Below are positions 5,013 to 10,711 of a stretch of DNA of 10,711 nt, one piece after another; the stretch's first letter is position 1, and each line of letters starts with the position of its first letter. The notes under the pieces were generated by a model that was not told the origin of the DNA, did not search any database, and was given only the letters and a program-made list of their open reading frames with translations. The translations under genes were made by a program, and so were the position numbers. The DNA is taken from assembly GCA_903914045.1 (NCBI GenBank), contig CAIWNO010000482.1:1-10711 (forward strand), given 5' to 3'. The DNA comes from an uncultured bacterium (GTDB lineage Bacteria; Planctomycetota; Phycisphaerae; Phycisphaerales; SM1A02).

Positions 5013-7835
5013 ATGCCTGAATATCGCGACACGCTACAACTGCCCGCAACCGACTTCGCCATGAAGGCGAATCTGTCGCAATCCGAACCCAAGACGCTGC
5101 AGCGATTCACTGAGATGAATTTTTATGAGCGCGTGAATTCCGCGCGAGCCAACGCGCCCATCTTCCGATTTCATGATGGACCGCCATACGCCAATGGGCC
5201 AATCCATGTTGGCCACATGGTGAACAAGGTTCTCAAGGACATGGTGGTGCGCAGCCGCCTGATGGAGGGCATGCGTTGTCCATACACGCCAGGCTGGGAT
5301 TGCCACGGACTTCCAATTGAGCACCGCGTGCTGACTGAACTTTCCAAAAAAGGAAAGATGAAGGAGCTTGACGCGTTGCCAGCCAATGAGAGGCGCGTTG
5401 CTATTCGCGCGGCGTGTGCCAGCGACGCGGTGAAGTTTATTCAGGTGCAAGCCGATGGCATGAAACGCTTGCTGACATTCGCGGATTACGAGCATCCATA
5501 TCGCACGCTTGATCACGCTTACGAAGGCGCCACGCTTGAATTGTTCGCCACATTGGTGGAGCAAGATATTGTGTTTCGCGAGCGAAAACCCGTGCATTGG
5601 AGCATTGCCAATCGCACGGCGCTGGCGGAGGCCGAGCTTGAATATGAGGACCGCGAGGACCCCAGCATTTGGGTTGACTTTGAGGCCGCCGACCGCGAGG
5701 CGGTTGCAAAAGTGTTCGGCGTTGAACTTGATTCAACTCCCAGCTTCATGATTTGGACCACGACACCGTGGACGTTGCCCGCGAATTTGGCCATCGCCGT
5801 TGGCGGCGCGTACAACTATTCGCTGGTTCGAATTGATGGCGGTGAAAGCATTATCGCCAGCGATATGATTGAAAAAGTTTCCAAGGCGATTGGCGCCGAG
5901 AAGGTGGAGCGACTTGGCGAGACCACGGGCGACAAACTTGTGGGTTTGCAGTACACGCATCCGTTCTGTGATCGTGTGGGAAAAATAATCGCCGCGCCGC
6001 ATGTCACTCTTGAAGATGGAACCGGTCTTGTGCACACCGCGCCTGGCCACGGCGAGGAAGATTGGCGCGCTGGTCGCAAGGAAGGTCTTGAGGCTTATTG
6101 CCCGGTGCGCGACAATGGAACATATGACGATTCTGTGCCGGAGTGGTTGCGCGGCGTCTCTATTTGGGAGGCCAACAAAACCATTCTGGAGCACATCACC
6201 AAGAGTGGACATTTAGTGCACCACCTCATGTTCACCCACAGTTATCCCCATGATTGGCGCAGTAAAACGCCTGTTATTTTCCGGGCCACCGAGCAGTGGT
6301 TCATAGGTGTGGACCGCAAAGTGAAAAATTCCGGGCGCACTCTTCGCGAGCTTGCCAGCGAAGCGGTGGAGAGCAAGATTGAATTTGTTCCAGAGTGGGG
6401 TCGCAACCGAATGCGCGGCATGATTGCATCGCGTCCAGATTGGTGCCTGAGTCGTCAGCGATCTTGGGGTTTGCCAATTCCCGCGTTCAAGTTGGCCGAT
6501 GGTTCCACGTTCATGACGCCCGCCAGCATTCGCGCCGTGGCCAAAGTCATGCGCGAGCATGGTTCCGATGCGTGGTTCAAGCGCACACCGCAAGAATTGT
6601 TGGCGCATTACAACAGCGCGCAAGATGTGAACGCCCCAAAAGATTTCAACAGCGCGTCGCTTGAAAAGTTGTTTGACATTTTCGATGTGTGGTTTGAAGC
6701 TGGTTCAAGTTGGCACTCAGTCATGCAGGAGCGCGGCCAAGGATTTCCAGCCGAGTTGTATTTAGAAGGCAGCGATCAACACCGCGGCTGGTTCCAACTT
6801 TCCATGTTGCTGGCGCTGGCCTCCACGGGTCAGCCACCATTTCGCCGCCTTGTCACCCATGGTTTCGTGGTGGACAAAGATGGCAAAAAGATGAGCAAAA
6901 GCCTTGGAAACACCATTGATGTGGAGAATATTCTGAAGGAATTTGGCGCCGATGTGTGCCGTTGGTGGGTGAGTGGGTTGGCGTATGAAACCGACATCCG
7001 CATGGACCTTGAGTTTCTCAAGACAGCGGGCGAGGCCTATCGCAAAGTGCGCAACACGATTCGTTTCTTATTGAGCAATCTTGGCGATCTTCCAGCCGCA
7101 ACGGATTGGCGCGGCGCATGCAAGAGCGTTGAGCCTGAATCGATCGATGGCTGGGTGCTTGGCGAATTGTCCGGGCTTGAGAAGGATGTGCGCGAGGCGT
7201 ATGTGCGTTTTGATTTCCGCGCCGCGCACTTGGCGCTGTATGCGTTCTGCAATGAGACGCTCTCCTCCATGTACTGCGTGGCGGTCAAGGATCGCTTGTA
7301 TTGCGATCGACCAGATTCGCATCGCCGCCGTCGCTCGCAAATTGTCATGCGCGCGTGCGCCGAAACGCTTTCAAGATTGCTGGCGCCAATCATGGCGCAC
7401 ACCGCCGACGAAATCTATCGCACCATGAACGCCGGCGATGTGTCGGTGCACGAGCAACCCTATTTGAACATTCAATTTCAAGCTCACGCGGATTGGTCCA
7501 AGGTCATGGACGCGCGCGCCGCGGCCTTGAAGGCGCTTGAGGAAGCCAAGGCGCGTGGAATTGAAAACACCTTGGACGCTGGTTTGGTCATGCCCGACTC
7601 CGATGGCACTTTAAGCAAATTTGCCGATGATTTCGCTGATATTTGCGGAGTGTCGCGCGCCAAGTTTGACCAGACCGCAAGTGCTGTGCAAGTGAATGAT
7701 CTGCGCGAGGCGCCGCGCTGCGAGCGCAGTCGTCGCCGCGATGAAACCGTGTGCATGAGAAGCGATGGAGGACTGTTAAGCGATCGTGACTTTGACGCGG
7801 TCAGCGCGTTCAAGGCGTTGCATCCAGTTGCATAA
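5013..7835 (+). CDS. ileS: Isoleucyl-tRNA synthetase
   Basis: This cytoplasmic class Ia synthetase charges tRNA-Ile with isoleucine. The 940 residues match the length of the E. coli-like IleRS form. In order: the N-terminal YRDTLQLP block, the HIGH motif as H65-V-G-H68 in GPPYANGPIHVGH, GWDCHGLPIE at 94-103, the CP1 editing domain with WTTTPWTLPAN (248-258) and HTAPGHGEED (341-350, the last Asp being the conserved editing residue), DQHRGW at 588-593, and KMSKS at 626-630. An anticodon-binding helical domain follows. The C-terminal zinc-binding region, four Cys in E. coli IleRS, is reduced to C903-x2-S906 and C914-x2-S917. The ATG at 5013 is chosen because MPEYRDTLQLPAT aligns with the usual IleRS N terminus; no Shine-Dalgarno sequence precedes it, and TATCAT 10 bases upstream would leave a leader of only a few bases. 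Confidence 0.98.
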   Translation: MPEYRDTLQLPATDFAMKANLSQSEPKTLQRFTEMNFYERVNSARANAPIFRFHDGPPYANGPIHVGHMVNKVLKDMVVRSRLMEGMRCPYTPGWDCHGLPIEHRVLTELSKKGKMKELDALPANERRVAIRAACASDAVKFIQVQADGMKRLLTFADYEHPYRTLDHAYEGATLELFATLVEQDIVFRERKPVHWSIANRTALAEAELEYEDREDPSIWVDFEAADREAVAKVFGVELDSTPSFMIWTTTPWTLPANLAIAVGGAYNYSLVRIDGGESIIASDMIEKVSKAIGAEKVERLGETTGDKLVGLQYTHPFCDRVGKIIAAPHVTLEDGTGLVHTAPGHGEEDWRAGRKEGLEAYCPVRDNGTYDDSVPEWLRGVSIWEANKTILEHITKSGHLVHHLMFTHSYPHDWRSKTPVIFRATEQWFIGVDRKVKNSGRTLRELASEAVESKIEFVPEWGRNRMRGMIASRPDWCLSRQRSWGLPIPAFKLADGSTFMTPASIRAVAKVMREHGSDAWFKRTPQELLAHYNSAQDVNAPKDFNSASLEKLFDIFDVWFEAGSSWHSVMQERGQGFPAELYLEGSDQHRGWFQLSMLLALASTGQPPFRRLVTHGFVVDKDGKKMSKSLGNTIDVENILKEFGADVCRWWVSGLAYETDIRMDLEFLKTAGEAYRKVRNTIRFLLSNLGDLPAATDWRGACKSVEPESIDGWVLGELSGLEKDVREAYVRFDFRAAHLALYAFCNETLSSMYCVAVKDRLYCDRPDSHRRRRSQIVMRACAETLSRLLAPIMAHTADEIYRTMNAGDVSVHEQPYLNIQFQAHADWSKVMDARAAALKALEEAKARGIENTLDAGLVMPDSDGTLSKFADDFADICGVSRAKFDQTASAVQVNDLREAPRCERSRRRDETVCMRSDGGLLSDRDFDAVSAFKALHPVA

Positions 7836-7940
7836 ATGCGCACGCGTGGAAACACAGGATGACGTAGAAGTTTGATAAACCAAGGCACAGATACGCGCGC
7901 CACTACACAAGTTTGAATAATTCTTTTACAAGGACCCACT

Positions 7941-8330
7941 ATGAGCGAACCACTACCAGCTATTGCCTACGACCTGTTTTCCAAAATTGATTTGCGCGTG
8001 GCCACCGTGCTTTCCGCCGAGGCGCACCCCAACGCCGACAAATTATTAAAGTTAAAACTGGACGACGGCACGCCCGAAGGCAGGCAAGTGTGCGCTGGAG
8101 TGCGTGCGTGGTACGACCCCGCGACGCTGGTTGGAAAGCAAGTTGTGATTGTGGCCAACTTGGAACCGCGCATGTTGCGCGGTGAAGTGAGCGCCGGAAT
8201 GATTCTTGCCGCGAGCGACCTGAAGGCCGAGGCCGTGATTGACGCAGACGGGAAGCCGGGCCCCGAAGCACGCGACGTGGTCTTTCTCAGCGTTGACAAG
8301 CCCGTGAAAGCGGGCTCTAAAGTTAGCTAA
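7941..8330 (+). CDS. Stand-alone tRNA-binding OB-fold protein (Trbp111 / MetRS C-terminal-domain type)
   Basis: The 129-residue product is a single tRNA-binding OB-fold domain of the Trbp111/EMAP-II type. This domain occurs fused to the C terminus of methionyl-tRNA synthetase (often annotated as its beta subunit) or as a free dimer that binds the tRNA elbow. Visible hallmarks are FSKIDLRVA (13-21), HPNADKL (29-35), an AG at 52-53, GKQVVIVANLEPR (65-77) and LRGEVSAGMILAA (79-91). The ANLxPRxxRGxxSxGM block fits the MetRS/Trbp type better than the chaperone-like CsaA branch. The start is firm: AAGGA (7930-7934) lies 6 bases before the ATG. The 105-base gap after ileS may hold a separate promoter, but none is clear. 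Near its 3' end AGCCCG-TGAAAG-CGGGCT (8299-8316) can form a hairpin inside the coding region. Confidence 0.87.
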   Translation: MSEPLPAIAYDLFSKIDLRVATVLSAEAHPNADKLLKLKLDDGTPEGRQVCAGVRAWYDPATLVGKQVVIVANLEPRMLRGEVSAGMILAASDLKAEAVIDADGKPGPEARDVVFLSVDKPVKAGSKVS

Positions 8331-8359
8331 ATCGAGCGAAAATGACTTGAAATTGGCTT

Positions 8360-8379
8360 GCACAACACAGGAATTGTGC
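8360..8379. repeat. Palindrome in the convergent gap (GCACAA / TTGTGC)
   Basis: GCACAA and TTGTGC flank an eight-base loop 29 bases after the stop of the OB-fold gene. It could mark the 3' end of that transcript, but no T run follows, so a terminator call is weak. Confidence 0.3.
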
Positions 8380-8434
8380 GCGTGGAATATGTCAATGCAA
8401 ACCACGTTTGTCCGCCAATAAGACGCCTTGTCAT

Positions 8435-8454
8435 TTAAATCGCTGTCGATTTAA
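8435..8454. repeat. Perfect palindrome at the 3' end of the PpiD-like gene
   Basis: TTAAATCG-CTGT-CGATTTAA is an 8-bp perfect stem with a four-base loop that includes the stop codon of the minus-strand gene (8453-8451). It may help stop or stabilise the converging transcripts. The stem is AT-rich and lacks a T tail, so it is not a standard intrinsic terminator. Confidence 0.4.
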
Positions 8455-10424
8455 CCAACAGGATCAAGCGGCGGAGTTGGTGCATTGGCGTCCGTTGACT
8501 CGGTTGATTCTTTGGTTTGTTTAAATTTATTGCGCTCAGACATGACCGCAAATGAAAATTCATCGGTCATTTTAATTTTATCATTTTCGTCGGAAATGAC
8601 GCCGCGAAACCGTTGATTGCTAGACAGGCCGTTGAAATCTTCGGCGTACATGGGCAGCACTTCACGCACATGCACGGCCACCAGCGCCAGTTTGTCCGGT
8701 GAAGCAATGACAAATGTCCGAGTCGCGTCTGGCGCATTGGCGAAGTCGCCTTGCGGAATGGCAAGAGTTTGTTTGACAAGTTCACTGACAACCGCAGCGT
8801 CTTCGCCAAGACCTGAAATGGCGGTAGGCATTTTCATGCCGTACTGCACAAACTTCATATCCGCGCCGCGAATTTGCGGGACAAAATTCACCTTGGTGTT
8901 GTATTGCTGCGCCAAAGCTTCCAAACCTTGTTCTTTGGCTGCGGCTTGAATAGCGGGCAAATTGCTTTCAAGCACAGCATATCGAAGCAATTTTTGCTCA
9001 TCTTGAATCGCCTTGTTTCCTACTTCTTGAGCATTCAAGGCTGCGTGCGCAGGCATGGCCTGCAGAACACGGAACACATAAATGTCGGAGGTGAGCGGGG
9101 AGCCACTGGCGACCGACTGATTGGGATCATTTTTGGATTGCGAAGGATCAGGAGCGCGCAGCGGCGGTCCGACCACTCCAACTTGTACAACTCCACGGGT
9201 TTCACTTGGCTTTAATTCCTTGGTCATTGAAATCACTTGACCAAATGGAGTTGGTCGCGTTCCAAATCGATCGCTTGTCGCCGCGCCTAATCCAATAATG
9301 CTTGCAAGATCACTTATCGGTGTTGGACCAACAGTTTCAACTTGCGGGGTGCTGACACCAAATTGTTTAGCGACATCCGTTGCCAAGGCGGGAAGGCCAG
9401 GAAGAGATTGCCAGTCACTTGGCAATTTGGCGTAGATGCCATCCTTGGGCATTGTTCGCGTAAACAATTGAGCCTGGTCTGCGATGAATTTGACAATCTC
9501 ATTCAGGCGATCCGCGGTGAGTTGATTCAGCACCTGTGTTCGCACTTGTTCTTTGAACAAGTCGTAGTTTGGATCAACTTCGCCTATTTTTGCGCCAAAA
9601 GACGTTGGATTTCGAAGAAACGCTTTGCGCAAATCCACATTGGAAAGGCGGGGGTCATTGGCCAATTGGTCGCGTACTTGTTGCGATGGAATGACAAACC
9701 ATTCCAATTGCAGGATTTCAGGTTGACGATAGCCAACTCCGTGTGGACCTTTTCCTGGTTCCATGTCCGCATTGTCCTTCACAAGTTTTTCAACTTGCTC
9801 AGGTGTTGGTTGCGGATCATTTGTTGGAAGCGGCATGTCCGCGGAAAGAACCACCACATCGGCGCTTAAACCAATCAGCGCATTTTGCGCCGAGGATTTC
9901 AGTCGAGCCTCGCTCATGCGCGGAGCGCTTTGCGCCAGATTCAACATGCGAACCACGCCGGAAAGTTCCGCCAGCGTTTCATACACCATGGGCGGCTGGC
10001 AACCGCCCGCGCGGCACAGTTCGCTCAGCAAGTACATCGATTGCTGCGACATGATTTCGCCGGGCTTTGGTTCACCGCCAGAGATTTTTTGCATTAAGTT
10101 TTTACCGTCGGAAGCGCCGCCAACAAGTCCAGCTTGTTTGGCTTCGCGCACCAACAAGTACCACTGACCAGGATTTCCTTTTATGCCAAGATCCGTTGCG
10201 AGTGGCAGTTGCAGCACTTCCAACATTTTCAGTTGGCGAGTCAATTTCTGATGCTCAGTGAGCGTGATTTTTTCGCTATTTCCAACCGTGGCCCACACCG
10301 CGTTGTTGGCCGCCGATTGCTTGGAAAGTTGCTGAATTGCGCTTGGAACAAGCCAAGTCAGCATGAGCGTCACACTGAAGAACGCGAACAAAGCCTTGTT
10401 ATATTTTCGCAGAAACTTCAGCAT
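8451..10424 (-). CDS. Membrane-anchored SurA/PpiD-like periplasmic protein, no clear PPIase domain
   Basis: The 657-residue product has a short basic N terminus (LKFLRKYNK), one hydrophobic segment (about 11-27) and a long hydrophilic remainder, the layout of PpiD, an inner-membrane-anchored periplasmic folding factor. VWATVGNSEKITLTEHQK (43-60) resembles the 'VATVNGxxIT' opening of SurA/PpiD N-terminal domains, and YRQPEILQLEWFVIP (232-246) resembles the 'YRxPExxxxxYV' strand before the helical part of PpiD. I cannot find a parvulin-type PPIase domain. C137 and C142 form a CX4C pair that could make a disulfide. The tail is rich in Ser, Thr and Pro. The start at 10424 (ATG preceded by GGAGA, 6-base spacing) is preferred to an in-frame ATG at 10496, which lies inside a hairpin and would add 24 atypical residues before the anchor. 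It follows rpsD on the same strand. The family call is moderate; the catalytic role is unknown. Confidence 0.72.
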   Translation of the reverse strand: MLKFLRKYNKALFAFFSVTLMLTWLVPSAIQQLSKQSAANNAVWATVGNSEKITLTEHQKLTRQLKMLEVLQLPLATDLGIKGNPGQWYLLVREAKQAGLVGGASDGKNLMQKISGGEPKPGEIMSQQSMYLLSELCRAGGCQPPMVYETLAELSGVVRMLNLAQSAPRMSEARLKSSAQNALIGLSADVVVLSADMPLPTNDPQPTPEQVEKLVKDNADMEPGKGPHGVGYRQPEILQLEWFVIPSQQVRDQLANDPRLSNVDLRKAFLRNPTSFGAKIGEVDPNYDLFKEQVRTQVLNQLTADRLNEIVKFIADQAQLFTRTMPKDGIYAKLPSDWQSLPGLPALATDVAKQFGVSTPQVETVGPTPISDLASIIGLGAATSDRFGTRPTPFGQVISMTKELKPSETRGVVQVGVVGPPLRAPDPSQSKNDPNQSVASGSPLTSDIYVFRVLQAMPAHAALNAQEVGNKAIQDEQKLLRYAVLESNLPAIQAAAKEQGLEALAQQYNTKVNFVPQIRGADMKFVQYGMKMPTAISGLGEDAAVVSELVKQTLAIPQGDFANAPDATRTFVIASPDKLALVAVHVREVLPMYAEDFNGLSSNQRFRGVISDENDKIKMTDEFSFAVMSERNKFKQTKESTESTDANAPTPPLDPVG

Positions 10425-10459
10425 GTGGATTCTCCAAGCAAGATGGGGCGGAAATGAAA

Positions 10460-10510
10460 GAACCTCCGAGCCTTTCGTAGCCAATGTGGCAACCAAAGAC
10501 CCGAAGGTTC
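10460..10510 (-). terminator. Long hairpin after rpsD, probable terminator or attenuator
   Basis: Read on the minus strand, two 24-base arms (10510-10487 and 10483-10460) pair around a CAT loop with 19 Watson-Crick pairs, 3 G-U pairs and 2 mismatches. It starts 5 bases after the rpsD stop and is followed by TTTCATTTCC. The interrupted U tract suggests partial termination, so the downstream PpiD-like gene may be attenuated read-through from the ribosomal operon. It could also be a stabilising 3' structure. Confidence 0.7.
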
Positions 10511-10515
10511 AACTA

Positions 10516-10711
10516 TTAGCGGTAAAACTCAATGATCAAATTTGTGTTGACATCAAATGGAATCTGATCTGAAGTCGGAAGGCTTGTGACCTTCGCGGAC
10601 AACTGAGCAGGATTCACTTCAAGCCAACCTGGCACATTGTGACTGGACATGCTTTCCATGTTCTCGCGAACAAGTTTGTGCGTGCCTTCTCGCATTGTGA
10701 TTTCGTGACCA
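10516..10711 (-). CDS. rpsD: 30S ribosomal protein S4, C-terminal part (cut by window edge)
   Basis: The last 64 codons of S4 are present, with the rest beyond the right edge. S4 binds 16S rRNA early in small-subunit assembly and, in many bacteria, represses its own operon. The diagnostic tail is visible: VPGWLEVNPAQLSAKV followed by SLPTSDQIP and ending LIIEFYR before TAA, matching the S4 pattern VPxWLxxD..LxGxVxxxPxRxxIPxxxxxxLIVEFYS(R/K). The preceding GHEITMREGTHKLV fits the end of the S4 RNA-binding domain. In many bacteria rpoA follows rpsD; here a long hairpin and a PpiD-like gene follow instead. Confidence 0.93.
   Translation of the reverse strand, partial: GHEITMREGTHKLVRENMESMSSHNVPGWLEVNPAQLSAKVTSLPTSDQIPFDVNTNLIIEFYR

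Noticed and set aside
5034..5597. 187-codon minus-strand frame in ileS
   Set aside because: Antisense to the catalytic domain of ileS; explained by codon bias of the real gene.
8299..8316. Hairpin AGCCCG-TGAAAG-CGGGCT as a terminator
   Set aside because: It lies within the coding end of the OB-fold gene and has no T run after it.
8327..8434. 35-codon minus-strand frame filling the convergent gap
   Set aside because: No Shine-Dalgarno sequence, its ATG abuts the palindrome after the PpiD-like gene, and the product has no feature of note.
9342..9869. 175-codon plus-strand frame in the PpiD-like gene
   Set aside because: Antisense to a frame that has a good start, ribosome site and anchor; product shows no motif.
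10425..10496. Upstream ATG extending the PpiD-like protein by 24 residues
   Set aside because: It lies inside the rpsD hairpin and lacks a ribosome site, whereas the ATG at 10424 has GGAGA at 6 bases and starts just before the membrane anchor.

Overview
The window looks like a chromosomal housekeeping segment from a moderately GC-rich, double-membrane bacterium. The IleRS and MutS sequences, and the long PpiD-like protein next to rpsD, have the flavour of Planctomycetota, possibly Phycisphaerae. That placement is inference from sequence feel only, because no database search was possible. The envelope genes (a TolC-family lipoprotein and a membrane-anchored periplasmic protein) show directly that the cell has an outer membrane or periplasm. 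I see no mobile element, CRISPR array or prophage.

Layout, left to right. Positions 1-718 (minus) hold the N-terminal 239 residues of a TolC-type outer-membrane efflux lipoprotein that runs off the left edge. Positions 774-3479 (minus) are a complete mutS, 55 bases upstream of the efflux gene on the same strand. A strong rho-independent terminator (about 3529-3560) and a tRNA-Ala(CGC) gene (3567-3639), both minus, separate mutS from a plus-strand pair. That pair is a histidine-rich ZIP-family metal transporter (3732-4688, GTG start) and a 59-codon gene coupled to it through an ATGA overlap (4685-4864). After a 148-base gap with an 8-bp inverted repeat and a possible divergent 31-codon ORF comes ileS (5013-7835, plus). 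Next is a small stand-alone tRNA-binding OB-fold protein (7941-8330, plus) with a good ribosome binding site. A short convergent gap with two palindromes follows. A membrane-anchored SurA/PpiD-like protein lies at 8451-10424 (minus). The 3' end of rpsD (10516-10711, minus) closes the window and is separated from the PpiD-like gene by a 51-base near-continuous hairpin.

How the genes relate: ileS, the OB-fold tRNA-binding protein, tRNA-Ala and rpsD all serve translation, mutS serves mismatch repair, and the efflux protein and PpiD-like protein act in the envelope. The ZIP transporter and its small partner form the only clear two-gene unit of related but partly unknown function. No gene-sized stretch is unexplained and no gap exceeds 300 bases. 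The most interesting items are the coupled 59-aa protein, the long hairpin after rpsD, the degenerate zinc knuckle of IleRS, the overlapping upstream ORF at the ZIP start, and mutS and ileS starts without Shine-Dalgarno sequences. I did not find convincing evidence for a new multi-gene system.
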